A DNA stretch of 62,282 bases from Acidisoma sp. L85 (lineage in GTDB: Bacteria; Pseudomonadota; Alphaproteobacteria; Acetobacterales; Acetobacteraceae): positions 324,170 through 386,451 of the forward strand of contig NZ_LMUQ01000073.1 in NCBI RefSeq assembly GCF_009765865.1. Direction: 5' to 3'. The first letter of the stretch is position 1. Every line of letters starts with the position of its first letter. Under the pieces are notes generated by a model. The model was not told where the DNA came from, made no database searches, and saw only the letters and a list, made by a program, of their open reading frames with translations. This document shows positions 8,925 to 17,822 of the stretch, in pieces. The translations under genes were made by a program, and so were the position numbers.

Positions 8925-9929
8925 TCAGTCGAGATAGGCGTTGGTGTAATAGGCCGATGCCGGCTTCACCTCTGGGATCTGCTTGGTATCGGCGAGCGCC
9001 TGCGCGATACCGAGCCACTGCGCGTCGGTCTGTTTCAGATAACCGTTGGGACCCTTGAGCAGCGGGATCGTCGCCTTCCAGCCGACGGCATTGTAATCCT
9101 TCGACCCGGCGCTCGGGTAAAGCTTGAGCAAATCGGCGATGGCTTGGTCCTGATGCGTTGTCGCCCAATCCATCGCCTTGGCCGTGGCACCTAGCCAGGC
9201 CTTCACCTGATCCGGATGCGCGGCGGCGAAGGTCTTGCTCACGGAATAATTCCACACGGGAATATCGGGCGCGCCCACCGCCGGACCCAGCAGCATCGTC
9301 GGCTCGACCTTCAATTGCGGCACCACATCCGCCAGAGCGTAATTGGAACAGTTGGTGGCGAGATCGATCTTCTTGTTGAGCAGTAGCGGAATATCGTCGT
9401 CCTGGGCGATGACTTGCTTGACGTCGTTCTCGGTCAGACCGGCTTTCTTCAGGACGAAGGGCATCATCGCCTTGGTCCAGCTATCGGTATAGATCGCGAT
9501 CGTCTTGCCTTTGAGCTGCGTCATGTCGATCGGCTCGCCGGGGCGGCCGATCAGGCCCCAGTTGTTCGACTGGGAGAAGAAGCCGATCGAGATGATCGGC
9601 ACGCCCTGCTGGGCCGCGAAGATGATATCCGTGGTGGCATCGAAGCCGACATCGCCCGCGCCCGAGGCCAGCATGCGCGCGGTGGTCGAGCTGTCGGGCG
9701 GAAAGGCCACCGACACGTCCAACCCGGCATCCTTGTAGAGGCCCTCGGCCTGGCCCACGGCGAGCGGCACCAACTCGAAATCGGCGGTCGGCCAGTCGAA
9801 GACGAAACGCACCTTTGCGAGATCGGCGGCGCGGGCAGCGCCCGGCGCGACGGCGGAAAGCGCCAGCATCATCGCACCGGTGGCGGCGCCCGCGGCGAGC
9901 AGTCGGGAGAAGCGACGGAGAGGTTTCAT
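8925..9929 (-). CDS. ABC transporter substrate-binding protein, NMT1/THI5-like
   Basis: 334-aa periplasmic binding protein with a signal peptide (LLAAGAATGAMMLALSAVAPGAARAA, written here as a region of about residues 9-34). The mature protein has the NMT1/THI5 pattern: KVRFVFDW at its start, GLYKDAGLDV, then ASGAGDVGFDATTDI, and a LKGKTIAIYTDSW strand. Members bind thiamine pyrimidine precursors, riboflavin, nitrate, taurine or similar small molecules. ATG 9929 is one base after the permease stop and has AAGG six bases upstream; a longer frame from 9968 is unlikely. With the ATPase and permease it forms a complete importer; the nucleoside hydrolase downstream hints at a nucleoside or pyrimidine-like ligand. 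Confidence 0.88.
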   Translation of the reverse strand: MKPLRRFSRLLAAGAATGAMMLALSAVAPGAARAADLAKVRFVFDWPTADFELVPLAVGQAEGLYKDAGLDVSVAFPPDSSTTARMLASGAGDVGFDATTDIIFAAQQGVPIISIGFFSQSNNWGLIGRPGEPIDMTQLKGKTIAIYTDSWTKAMMPFVLKKAGLTENDVKQVIAQDDDIPLLLNKKIDLATNCSNYALADVVPQLKVEPTMLLGPAVGAPDIPVWNYSVSKTFAAAHPDQVKAWLGATAKAMDWATTHQDQAIADLLKLYPSAGSKDYNAVGWKATIPLLKGPNGYLKQTDAQWLGIAQALADTKQIPEVKPASAYYTNAYLD

Positions 9930-9930
9930 G

Positions 9931-10761
9931 TCAGGCCTTCTGCGGAGTGAGAGGAGGAACCGAGCCACCGAACCAGGCAGGCGCCGTCATGCGGCTGCGC
10001 CACGGCGTCGCAAGATGCTCCAGGATGAGCACGATGAGGAAGGAGCCGATGCCGATCGCGGTCAGCAGCAGCATCGCGCCATAGACGCCGGCGGTGTTCA
10101 TCTGCGCATTGGCCGAGAGCAGATAAGTGCCGAGGCCGACCCGCGAACTGGCAGTCCATTCGCCGATCACCGCGCCCGTCACGGCATAGGAGGCGCCGAT
10201 CTTCAGGCCGGAGAAAAGCGGCCCGATGCAGGCGGGCAGGCGCACGATGACGAAGGTGCGCAACCGCGTGCCGCCGAGCAGGCGGGCGAGGTTGATCTGG
10301 TCCTGATCGACGCTCGCCAGCCCGTCCAGAACATTGACCACGACTGGGAAGAACACGATCCAGGCGACGATGATGAGTTTCGGCGTGAGACCGAAGCCGA
10401 AAATAATCACCAGCGGCGCCGCGATGGCGACGATCGGCACCGCCTGAGATGTGATGAGCGCCGGATAGAGCAGGCGATGCACGATCCGGATCTGCGCCAT
10501 GACCACGGCCAGCAGAAAGCCGATCACCGCGCCGGCGATATAGCCGTAGAAGGTCTCCGTCACCGTCTGCCAGGTCAGGCCCCGCATCTGCGCCGCATTG
10601 TCGCGAATGATGGCGAGCGCCGCACCCGGTGTCGGGATCACATAGGCGGGCAGGCCGGTGATCCAGAGCAGGACCTGCCAGCCCACGAAGATCAGCGCGA
10701 TGGCGATGATCCACAAGCCGATATGGCGGCCGGCCGTGCGCCAGGGATGCTCCTCGTTCAT
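9931..10761 (-). CDS. ABC transporter permease (SsuC/ThiX-like)
   Basis: 276-aa inner-membrane permease with about six transmembrane helices, starting with an N-terminal one (IGLWIIAIALIFVGWQVLLW). The EAA-type coupling loop lies around residues 155-180 (LARLLGGTRLRTFVIVRLPA), and VIGEWTASSRVGLG is typical of the SsuC/TauC/ThiX group. The ATG overlaps the ATPase stop by four bases and the stop is one base before the binding-protein ATG, so translation is coupled throughout the operon. Usual partners of this permease group are NMT1-type binding proteins, as here. Confidence 0.9.
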   Translation of the reverse strand: MNEEHPWRTAGRHIGLWIIAIALIFVGWQVLLWITGLPAYVIPTPGAALAIIRDNAAQMRGLTWQTVTETFYGYIAGAVIGFLLAVVMAQIRIVHRLLYPALITSQAVPIVAIAAPLVIIFGFGLTPKLIIVAWIVFFPVVVNVLDGLASVDQDQINLARLLGGTRLRTFVIVRLPACIGPLFSGLKIGASYAVTGAVIGEWTASSRVGLGTYLLSANAQMNTAGVYGAMLLLTAIGIGSFLIVLILEHLATPWRSRMTAPAWFGGSVPPLTPQKA

Positions 10762-11612
10762 GCCGGAAGCTCGGCCGCTGCGGGGACGCCGTGCAACGTT
10801 TTCTCGGAATAAAGCATGTCCATGATCTGCCGCTTGGTCTCGACGAAGACCGGGGAAGTCAGCACATCCATGGCGCGCGGGCGAGGGATCTCGACTTGCA
10901 GGATCTTGGCGATCCGGCCCGGCCGCGGCTGCATGAGCACGATGCGGTCGGCCAGGAAGATCGCCTCGTCCACATCATGCGTCACGAACATCACGGTGCG
11001 GCTGAGCTCCTTCCAGACCTGGAGCAGCCATTGCTGCATGCCGATGCGGGTCTGGCTATCGAGCGCACCGAATGGCTCATCCAGCAGCATCACCTCGCGT
11101 CCCGCCGCGATGGTGCGCATCAATGCCACCCGCTGCCGCATGCCGCCCGACAAGGCACGCGGAAAATGCCGCAGGAAGTCACCCAGCCCGTAGCGCCGGG
11201 CGAGTTCAGCGGCCTTCGCCCGATCCTCCCGCGTCGCGCCATGGGTCAGCGAGGCGCCGAGGGTGATATTGCCGAGCACGGTGCGCCAGGGCAGCAGCAG
11301 ATCCTTCTGGAGCATATAGCCGACCTCACCGGGCCGCCCGGCGATATCCCGGCCGTCGAGGAGGATGCGGCCCTCGGTGATCTTGAGGAGACCAGAAACC
11401 GCATTGAACAGCGTGCTCTTGCCGCAGCCCGAGGCACCGAGGATGCAGACGAACTCGCCGTGCCGGATATCGAGATTCACATCCTGCAGCGCGCGGAAGC
11501 TCCCGAAACTATGGGAGAGATGCTGGACGGAAAGCTTGACGCCGGTCTGGCTCACGGGTGTCGGCGCGGTCCGGTGGGCATTATCGACGGCTCTCCCCTT
11601 GCGCGGACGCAC
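10758..11612 (-). CDS. ABC transporter ATP-binding protein (SsuB/TauB/ThiZ-like)
   Basis: 284-aa ATPase if started at GTG 11612; a second in-frame GTG at 11555 gives 265 aa and fits the family better, because the protein then begins VSQTGVKLSVQHLSHSF. Walker A is GASGCGKST, the Q-loop is in YMLQKDLLLPW, the signature LSGGMRQR and Walker B VMLLDEPFGALD are intact, and the switch His is in VTHDVDEAI. It energises the adjacent permease. GTG 11555 also overlaps the TGA of a nine-codon leader frame (11582-11554) preceded by GGGGAGA, which supports the shorter start. First gene of the four-gene operon. Confidence 0.88.
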   Translation of the reverse strand: MRPRKGRAVDNAHRTAPTPVSQTGVKLSVQHLSHSFGSFRALQDVNLDIRHGEFVCILGASGCGKSTLFNAVSGLLKITEGRILLDGRDIAGRPGEVGYMLQKDLLLPWRTVLGNITLGASLTHGATREDRAKAAELARRYGLGDFLRHFPRALSGGMRQRVALMRTIAAGREVMLLDEPFGALDSQTRIGMQQWLLQVWKELSRTVMFVTHDVDEAIFLADRIVLMQPRPGRIAKILQVEIPRPRAMDVLTSPVFVETKRQIMDMLYSEKTLHGVPAAAELPA

Positions 11613-11660
11613 CCGGTCGGCAAGGGTGCAACCTCAATGCAACACTGAGCAAGCTGCCGG
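11596..11660 (-). promoter_or_regulatory. Structured leader, possible degenerate TPP-riboswitch-like element
   Basis: On the minus strand, upstream of the ABC operon, CCCTTGC (11620-11626 read in reverse) pairs perfectly with GCAAGGG (11596-11602), enclosing GACCGGGTGCGTCCGC. Preceding it is TTGAGG followed by GCACCC. The order TGAG, ACCCTT, ACC, GGGT, CCGCG, AAGGGG resembles the 3' half of a TPP riboswitch, which often controls THI5-type transporters. However, the 5' half (GGGGTGC) is not recognisable, so I do not call it a riboswitch. The GTG at 11612 falls inside this structure, which again favours the downstream start at 11555. Between 11661 and 11967 I see no gene, only the leader and presumably promoter DNA. 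Confidence 0.25.
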
Positions 11661-11967
11661 GAAGTAGTGGGCCTGGCAAGTCGCCCGAGGAAGCCCGACC
11701 GTCCTGCTATTCCGCCTTCATGGTGAGAGCAGCCAGAACCGGTGGCCCACCCTTGGCCTGGACTTCGGTGGCACAGCCAGAGACATGCGTGCCTATGGTT
11801 TCCGGCGTGATTGAGCCGCGCTCTCGCCCTGATTTCGCGCGGCGCGGGGTGAGGGAAACCGCGTCGCTTTCCCCCTCGGCGACCGTGCCGTTGCCGGAGA
11901 AAGGTTTAGCTATCGGTAGCTATTGTTAGTGCAAGTTGCGCGCTGCCGCCTCTGTTCTGGAGATAAC

Positions 11968-12383
11968 ATGAAAATAAAACGTGACATCAACTTGCCACCG
12001 GCGCCGCGCCATGTGGACGCCATGTTCAATCTTCGACCGCCCTTGCCGCATAATCCGCGCGTTCCGGCGACGGCGGAGCAGAGAGTACAGTTCAATGCTT
12101 TGAATACGAGCTCCGTGCTTTCGCTGCTGCGCGTGGGAACGGGGCGCCCGCTAGTTTTCGCGCCGTAATAGGGACCTGGCATTTCATCGCGAAGTCGGAC
12201 GGCGGATATATTCTCCAGCCAGAGCATGCCCTAGGAAAGATCAATGGGTTGGATGTTACGGGAGCGGATGACACCTCCTGGGACGGCATGCCGCTCGCGC
12301 AGTCGGGCGTCTCCTTCGATCTTCTACTTAAGGTGATGGAGGGCGCCCTACAAAGGCTCAACAATCCGACAGGACTCGGTTGA
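11968..12383 (+). pseudogene. Frameshifted hypothetical gene
   Basis: ATG 11968 has a good ribosome-binding site (GGAGA, five bases upstream) and starts a plausible protein (MKIKRDINLPPAPRHVDAMF) that in its own frame ends at 12168. A second frame, shifted by one base relative to the first, is open from 12050 to a TGA at 12381-12383 without a start codon and reads like protein (FRAVIGTWHFIAKSDGGYIL, then DTSWDGMPLAQSG and FDLLLKVMEGALQRL). Joining them near 12080-12110 gives one product of about 137 aa with no known domain. No classical slippery heptamer is visible, so an indel (real or sequencing) is more likely than programmed frameshifting. G+C content is lower than the neighbours. Confidence 0.5.
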
Positions 12384-12444
12384 ACCAGGAGTTCCGCGCG
12401 CGGCCGTCTGGCCGCTCGCGGCGGAGCGGGTTAGTCTAGGCCCT

Positions 12445-13119
12445 ATGACACGCCCCATCATAATCGCGCCCTCCATCCTTTCCGCCGATTTCGGGCGTAT
12501 CGCCGAGGAATCAGCGGCCATCGCGGAGGCGGGCGGGGATTGGCTGCATCTGGATGTGATGGACGGGTCCTTCGTCCCCAATATCAGCTTCGGTCCGGCG
12601 GTGGTCGCGGCCGTGCGGAAGGTGACCGATAAGCCGCTCGACGTTCATCTGATGATTTCCGACCCCGACAGCTATATCGCGGCCTTTGCCGAGGCCGGGG
12701 CCAATCGCATGACGGTGCATGTCGAGGCGGTGCGTCACCTCAACCGCACGCTCGCCGCCATTCGCGGGCTTGGCTGCAAGGCCGGTGTCGCGATCAATCC
12801 GGCAACCTCGGAGGAAGCTGTGCGGTATAGCGTCGATGCCGCCGATCTGGTGCTCGTCATGAGCGTCAATCCGGGTTTCGGCGGGCAGAGTTTTCTTCCG
12901 TTCGTTGTCGACAAGATCCGCCGGGTGCGGGCGCTGCTCGGCGACCGGCCGGTCGAGATCGAGGTTGACGGCGGGGTGACGCCGGTCACGGCGGAGCAGG
13001 TGGTCGCAGCTGGGGCGAATGCCTTGGTGGCCGGGTCGTCGGCTTTCGCCGGTGGGGCTGGTGCCTATCGGGCGAATATCGATGCCTTGCGTGCGGGGGC
13101 GGAGCGGGGGCGCCGCTAA
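12445..13119 (+). CDS. rpe: Ribulose-phosphate 3-epimerase
   Basis: 224-aa TIM-barrel enzyme interconverting ribulose-5-phosphate and xylulose-5-phosphate in the pentose phosphate pathway. Family features are complete: APSILSADF at the start, the metal-binding and catalytic Asp in LHLDVMDG, FVPNISFG, the HLM metal site, MSVNPGFGGQ phosphate-gripping loop and EVDGGV with the second catalytic Asp. Length is normal. It stands alone between a decayed gene and panB; no strong Shine-Dalgarno is seen before the ATG. Confidence 0.97.
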   Translation: MTRPIIIAPSILSADFGRIAEESAAIAEAGGDWLHLDVMDGSFVPNISFGPAVVAAVRKVTDKPLDVHLMISDPDSYIAAFAEAGANRMTVHVEAVRHLNRTLAAIRGLGCKAGVAINPATSEEAVRYSVDAADLVLVMSVNPGFGGQSFLPFVVDKIRRVRALLGDRPVEIEVDGGVTPVTAEQVVAAGANALVAGSSAFAGGAGAYRANIDALRAGAERGRR

Positions 13120-13180
13120 GGAGGCCGGTTGGATACCCGCCCGGCGGATGCAGCCGTCCCCACCATCATCACCTCTCCAA

Positions 13181-13268
13181 CGTCATTCTCGGCGAAGGCC
13201 GAGGATCCACGCTTACTTTTGGCGGCGACGGTGAAGGCGTGGCTGCTCGGCCTTCGCCGAGCATGACG
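13181..13268. repeat. Dispersed palindromic element, copy B
   Basis: Left arm 13181-13203 and right arm 13246-13268 are 23-base inverted repeats matching at 22 positions (arm core CATTCTCGGCGAAGGCCGAG), with a 42-base spacer that contains a further short dyad (CCACGC, GCGTGG). The arms match those at 6220-6322. The element lies in the 294-base gap between rpe and panB, which holds no gene I can support; the rest of the gap is leader DNA for panB. Confidence 0.7.
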
Positions 13269-13413
13269 AATCGTCTGGGCGATGATCCTTCGTCGCCCAC
13301 ATTTCGCAATTTTCGGTAAACAAGCTCGGCGCGGCAGCGTTGTGCAAAGAGCCGCGCCGCGAGGGGCCGCCATGGGCTAGGCAGCGGCGCCATGGTCCGT
13401 CGGAGAGGTTGCT

Positions 13414-14265
13414 TTGACCGCGCGTTGTACGCTCCAGGATCTCCAGAAGATGAAGGCGGCGGGCGAGCGTATCGCCATGCTCACCGCTTACGACCATGCT
13501 TCGGCAATCATGGCGGGTCGCGCGGGTGTTCCTGTGCTGCTGGTCGGGGATTCGCTCGGCATGGTGGTGCATGGTCATGAAACGACGCTGCCGGTCACGC
13601 TCGACGATATGGTCCGGCACGCGGCTTCCGTCGTCAGAGCTGGCACCAATGCGCTGATCGTCGGCGATCTTCCCTTTCTGACCTATGCGACCCCGGCTGA
13701 CGCCGTACATGCCGCTCGGCGCTTGATGCAGGAGGGCGGCGTGCAGGCGGTGAAGCTGGAGGGCGGCGGCACGATCGCGCGCACGGTTCGTCACCTTTGC
13801 GAACTTGGCGTGCCGGTCATGGGACATCTCGGTTTCACGCCGCAGGCGCAGCATCAGCTCGGCATTCGTGTGCAGGCGAAGCAAGCGGCCGACGCTCGCC
13901 GCTTGCTTGAGGATGCGTTGTTGCTGGAGGCGGCGGGCGCCTTCGCGATTGTGCTCGAACTGGTGCCGGCGCCGCTGGCGGCCGAGGTGACGCGGCGGCT
14001 TCGCATTCCGACGATCGGGATCGGCGCGGGCGCAGGCTGTGACGGGCAGGTGCAGGTCTGGCACGATCTGCTTGGTTTGCTTGACCGCGCGCCGCCGCGA
14101 CACGCCAAGCCCTATGCCCAGATCGGGCAGGCCGTCGAGACGGCGATCCGCGCCTATGTCGATGAGGTCCGGAGCGGCGCTTTTCCGACGGCAAGCCAAA
14201 GTTCCGGGATGGATCCCAGTGAGCTCGCGCGAGCGCTGACCGCCGTGGACGGGTGCCAGCGATGA
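13414..14265 (+). CDS. panB: 3-methyl-2-oxobutanoate hydroxymethyltransferase
   Basis: 283-aa ketopantoate hydroxymethyltransferase: transfers a one-carbon unit from 5,10-methylene-THF to alpha-ketoisovalerate, first step of pantothenate synthesis. Family blocks: [10 protein letters not shown], the Mg-binding [14 protein letters not shown] with its Asp, [26 protein letters not shown] and [21 protein letters not shown]. Start is TTG 13414 with GGAGAGG about six bases before it. The stop overlaps the ATG of panC (ATGA), so the two pathway genes are translationally coupled. Confidence 0.97.
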   Translation: MTARCTLQDLQKMKAAGERIAMLTAYDHASAIMAGRAGVPVLLVGDSLGMVVHGHETTLPVTLDDMVRHAASVVRAGTNALIVGDLPFLTYATPADAVHAARRLMQEGGVQAVKLEGGGTIARTVRHLCELGVPVMGHLGFTPQAQHQLGIRVQAKQAADARRLLEDALLLEAAGAFAIVLELVPAPLAAEVTRRLRIPTIGIGAGAGCDGQVQVWHDLLGLLDRAPPRHAKPYAQIGQAVETAIRAYVDEVRSGAFPTASQSSGMDPSELARALTAVDGCQR

Positions 14266-15122
14266 CCATGCAAGTTTGCAGCACGATCGCGGAGCTTAGC
14301 GCGGTCCGCGCGAGATTTCGCACAGTTGGACTGGTGCCGACGATGGGCAGCTTGCACGAGGGCCATCTCAGCCTGGTGCGGCAGGCCAAGGCCGCTTGCG
14401 ATGCCGTCGCCGTCAGCATCTTCGTCAATCCTGCGCAATTCGGCGCGAGTGAGGATCTTGCTTGCTATCCACGGAACCTCGCGCGCGACCTCAATCTCCT
14501 TGAAGCTGAAGGCGCCGACTTGGTTTTCACCCCGGAGCCGAGCGAGATCTATCCGCCGCGCTTCGCCTTTCGCGTCGATGTGGGAGAGTTGGGCGAGCGG
14601 CTGGAAGGCGTGGAGCGGCCGGGGCATTTCTCGGCAGTGGCGACCGTCGTGCTCAAGCTGTTCAATATCTTTCAGCCTAGCGTTGCATGGTTCGGGCAGA
14701 AGGATGCGCAACAATGCGCCGTCATCCGCCGCCTGGCGCGCGACTTCGACCTGCCGCTGCGTATCGAGATCGGTGAGACGATCCGCGAGGCGGATGGCCT
14801 CCCGATGTCGAGCCGCAACATTCGTCTGAATGCCACGGAGCGTCAGGCCGCGAAGGTGATGGTCCAGGCACTTGGAGCGGCAAGAGCGGCTTTCGCGGGC
14901 GGGGAGCGGAACGGCGATGTTTTGCGCGAGACCATGCGCCGCGTCGTCGCATTCGAACCGGCCGCGCGCCTCTCCTATGCCAGCATTGCCGATGGGGAGA
15001 CGCTGCAGGAACTGAAGCGAGCCGATGCGGAGGCGCTGGCTTTGCTGGCCCTGCAGATCGGCGCGACCCGGCTCATCGACAATGCCTCGCTGCGGGTCGC
15101 GGAGATGCCGACCACTGACTGA
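14262..15122 (+). CDS. panC: Pantothenate synthetase (pantoate-beta-alanine ligase)
   Basis: 286-aa ATP-dependent ligase joining pantoate and beta-alanine. Class I nucleotidyltransferase signatures: [15 protein letters not shown] with the HxGH motif, FVNPAQFG, the pantoate-binding FGQKDAQQ loop and the KMSKS-like LPMSSRN. ATG 14262 overlaps the panB stop (ATGA); a GTG nine bases earlier is less likely. The stop codon merges into a 38-bp palindrome that may terminate the panBC transcript. Confidence 0.97.
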   Translation: MTMQVCSTIAELSAVRARFRTVGLVPTMGSLHEGHLSLVRQAKAACDAVAVSIFVNPAQFGASEDLACYPRNLARDLNLLEAEGADLVFTPEPSEIYPPRFAFRVDVGELGERLEGVERPGHFSAVATVVLKLFNIFQPSVAWFGQKDAQQCAVIRRLARDFDLPLRIEIGETIREADGLPMSSRNIRLNATERQAAKVMVQALGAARAAFAGGERNGDVLRETMRRVVAFEPAARLSYASIADGETLQELKRADAEALALLALQIGATRLIDNASLRVAEMPTTD

Positions 15123-15159
15123 TCATGCTCACATAAACATATGTTTATGTGAGCATGAT
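15122..15159. repeat. Perfect 38-bp palindrome between convergent genes
   Basis: ATCATGCTCACATAAACAT (15122-15140) is followed immediately by its exact reverse complement (15141-15159), with no spacer; the centre is CATATG. It is much more A+T-rich than its surroundings and separates the convergent panC and bamB genes by fewer than 45 bases. It can fold as RNA on either strand and may act as a bidirectional terminator, although no T-run follows. A protein-binding site or a mobile-element relic is possible. Confidence 0.85.
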
Positions 15160-15164
15160 GGCAC

Positions 15165-16526
15165 TTAGCCGAGCGCCAGAAGCGTGCCGCTGACGAGATT
15201 TAGCAGTATCTTGCCGCCGACCACGATCGGCGCCCAGTCGGGAGCCGATGGCAGGTCGATACTGTTCGTGACCCGTCCCGTTGTCGGATCCACCGTGATG
15301 AGCGTCTCCTCTGAACTCGCGAGGATAAGGGAGCCGCCGCCGATCACTGGCCCCTGCCAGAAGATCGGCCCCCGCGCCTTCTTCGGATTCTTGAAGGCTG
15401 GCAATTGCATCGCCCATTTCACGGCGCCCGAATCCACGTGGATGGCACCGAGCTTCTGATCCGTGCTGAGCTGGAACACCCAGTCGCCGGCGACGAAGGG
15501 CGTCTCCTGGGTGGCGAAGTCCTTCTCCCAGAGTCTTCGGCCGGAGGGCAGGTCGAGGCTGAGGACGAGGCCGCCGAGACTGCCCGCGAAGACGCGGCCC
15601 TGATCGATCACCGGCATCCCGGCAATCGCCGAGAGCTGCGACAGGCTGGGATCGGTAGAGCCGAGATTGTCCGTCCAAAGGACATCGCCCGTATCGGCGG
15701 CGATCGCCACGAGGTCGCCGGAGCCGAAGCCCGCCACAACGATATTGTTCGCGAAGGCGGGCGCGGGCAGGCCGAGCAGCGTGGTCTGCGGAGTCCGGGC
15801 CTGATGGGTCCAGATCGTCTTGCCGGTTTTAGCGTCGAGACCGAGGATCGCGCTGCCGGCGGTGCTCACGAAGATGCTGCCGCCCGCGATGGTCGGGCCG
15901 CTGCGCGCCGGGCTGCCGAGGGGCTGCCGCCATTTCAGCGCGCCGGTCTTGGCGTCGAAGCAGATGATCTCGCCGAGGCCGGTCGCGGCATAGATATGGC
16001 CGTCATCATAGCCGATGCCGCCGCCGATATTGGTGCTGCGCGAGCCCTTCGGACGGATCGACGAGTGCCACAGCATGCCGCCATCGACCAATGAGAAGGC
16101 GCGCACGTCGCCCGTGGCGCTCATCGTGAAAGCGAGGCCATTGGCGGCGATCGGGCCGCAGGGAATGCGGTGACGATAGCCCGTGCCCTCGCCGATATCG
16201 GCGGTCCAGAGGCGGTTGAGGGTATTGGCGACGGGCTGGTTGCCCGGGTCATGCGCGGCATTGCCGCCTTGCTGGGCCCAGGAAAAGCCCGAGGCGGGGG
16301 CGGGCAGGGTGACCGCGCTGTTCAAGGTGGGGTCGGCGACGAGGCCATTGGCGACCGGCTGCACGTCGTAGCGCTTGCCGGGCAGAGGGGGGCCATCATC
16401 GCCGCCGATGAAGCCGCAAGCCGCCAAGGCAAGTGGCAGCCCGAGCGTGGCGCGGCGGGTGAGTGCCGCGACGGAGCCTGGGCGGGACTGGCGCGTCATC
16501 CTGTCTCGCATCGTTTCGTCCGTCAT
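15165..16526 (-). CDS. bamB: Outer-membrane assembly lipoprotein, PQQ-like beta-propeller
   Basis: 453-aa lipoprotein of the BAM complex that helps insert beta-barrel proteins. A twin-Arg-containing leader ends in a lipobox (LALAAC) with the lipidated Cys37. The mature part is an eight-bladed propeller with repeated blades of the type AFSLVDGGMLWH, CFDAKTGALKWRQPLG and GLDAKTGKTIWTH. Its start overlaps the end of the upstream TPR membrane protein by four bases, the arrangement also found for yfgM-bamB. The family member BamB binds BamA through the propeller; that role is inferred here from family and gene order. Confidence 0.93.
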   Translation of the reverse strand: MTDETMRDRMTRQSRPGSVAALTRRATLGLPLALAACGFIGGDDGPPLPGKRYDVQPVANGLVADPTLNSAVTLPAPASGFSWAQQGGNAAHDPGNQPVANTLNRLWTADIGEGTGYRHRIPCGPIAANGLAFTMSATGDVRAFSLVDGGMLWHSSIRPKGSRSTNIGGGIGYDDGHIYAATGLGEIICFDAKTGALKWRQPLGSPARSGPTIAGGSIFVSTAGSAILGLDAKTGKTIWTHQARTPQTTLLGLPAPAFANNIVVAGFGSGDLVAIAADTGDVLWTDNLGSTDPSLSQLSAIAGMPVIDQGRVFAGSLGGLVLSLDLPSGRRLWEKDFATQETPFVAGDWVFQLSTDQKLGAIHVDSGAVKWAMQLPAFKNPKKARGPIFWQGPVIGGGSLILASSEETLITVDPTTGRVTNSIDLPSAPDWAPIVVGGKILLNLVSGTLLALG

Positions 16527-17188
16527 CCTTTGGCTCCAGCCAGCGCCTGCGCGAGGGCACCGGCCAAGCGCCGCATGTCGTCGGGCGTCGTCACGTCATC
16601 GGCAAGTGTTTGGAACCGCTTGGCGGCAGCCGCGCGGTTGCCCTGTCGCAGGTCGAGCAGTGCCAGATCCTGGAGCGCCATCGGGCGCCAGGCGCTGTCA
16701 TCGGATGCAAGCGGCTGGAGGCGCGCCTGGATCAGGGAGGGCTCGGCGGTATCCAGCGCATGCGAGGCCCAGCCGAGGATCGCGACCTGACGCAGCACAG
16801 GATTCACCGAGTCGTCGCTCATCAGCCGATTCCAGATGGCATTTGCCTGGTCGAGCTTGCCAGCATCGGCGAGCAGGCTCGCCTGGTTGAGGCGGGCGAG
16901 GGTGGCGTAGCCTTCCGGCGAGGTTTCCGCGACGGTGCTGAAGCGAGCGGCCAGCGCCTGACGGTCCCCGGAGGAGCCGCTTTGCCCTGCCGCGTTCATC
17001 ACGCTCAGAAATGCGCTCGCCGCCGCGGCGTCGCGCTGCCGCACATGCCAGAGCCAGGCCTGCCAGAGGCCGACACAGACGACGATGGCGACGGCAAGGC
17101 CAAGAAAGGCGATCGCATAGCGCCGCGCGAAACGGCCCACGCGTTCGGCCCGAAGATCCTCATCGACCTCGTCGAAAATATCGACCAC
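16523..17188 (-). CDS. YfgM-like tetratricopeptide membrane protein
   Basis: 221-aa inner-membrane protein with one N-terminal helix (around residues 24-45, AIAFLGLAVAIVVCVGLW) and a periplasmic TPR-like domain. The cytoplasmic start MVDIFDEVDEDLRAER is characteristic of the YfgM/TPR_21 family, which interacts with the SecYEG translocon or periplasmic chaperones. GTG 17188 has AGGGGG about eight bases upstream. Its stop overlaps the bamB start by four bases, so the two are co-translated. Confidence 0.88.
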   Translation of the reverse strand: MVDIFDEVDEDLRAERVGRFARRYAIAFLGLAVAIVVCVGLWQAWLWHVRQRDAAAASAFLSVMNAAGQSGSSGDRQALAARFSTVAETSPEGYATLARLNQASLLADAGKLDQANAIWNRLMSDDSVNPVLRQVAILGWASHALDTAEPSLIQARLQPLASDDSAWRPMALQDLALLDLRQGNRAAAAKRFQTLADDVTTPDDMRRLAGALAQALAGAKG

Positions 17189-17324
17189 GTCGCCCCCTTA
17201 TTTTGACGGGGGCGGACCATAGCGGCGGGGCCCGGCGAGGGCAAACCGCCGGGACGATCCTCCCGTTATGAGACAGCGGCTTACGGGCGGGGTAGAAGAC
17301 TGGCGGCCGGGACAGGGGATGCGT

Positions 17325-17810
17325 ATGGCGCCGACTGCCTATGATTTCAGCTTCGACACGCTGGCAGGCCAGCCCTATCCGCTCGCAGCTTTGCGGGGGC
17401 GGCCGCTGCTGGTCGTCAATACCGCGTCCCAATGTGGCTTCACGCCGCAATATGCCGGGTTGGAGGCGCTTTGGCGGGCGCGGCAGGCACAGGGGCTCGT
17501 CGTTATCGGCGTGCCTTGCGATGATTTCGGTCATCAGGAGCCGGGAGACGCGGCCGACATCGGCGCCTTTTGCGAGAAAAATTTTGGCGTGAGCTTTCCG
17601 ATAATGACAAAGGTCCATGTTCGCGGCGACGAACGCCATCCATTCTTCGGCTGGCTGGCTGAGACGGGCGGTGTGCTCTCCCGCCCGCGCTGGAACTTCT
17701 ACAAATACCTCATCGGCGCCGATGGCCGTCTCGCCACCTGGTTCGCGAGCCTCACCAAGCCCGAGTCGGCGAAGCTTCAGCGCGCCGTGAATCGCGTGAC
17801 GCGCGTCTGA
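17325..17810 (+). CDS. Glutathione peroxidase family protein
   Basis: 161-aa thiol peroxidase reducing peroxides with glutathione or thioredoxin. The active-site segment VVNTASQCGFTPQY carries Cys37 in place of selenocysteine; the Gln of the triad is in FGHQEPG and the Trp in RWNFYKYL. The third motif differs slightly from the usual PCNQFGGQEPG, being PCDDFGHQEPG. ATG 17325 is preferred (AGGGGA six bases upstream) although in-frame ATGs at 17319 and 17268 exist. It converges with the next gene at a 12-base gap. Confidence 0.92.
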   Translation: MAPTAYDFSFDTLAGQPYPLAALRGRPLLVVNTASQCGFTPQYAGLEALWRARQAQGLVVIGVPCDDFGHQEPGDAADIGAFCEKNFGVSFPIMTKVHVRGDERHPFFGWLAETGGVLSRPRWNFYKYLIGADGRLATWFASLTKPESAKLQRAVNRVTRV

Positions 17811-17822
17811 CGGGGTGTCGCG

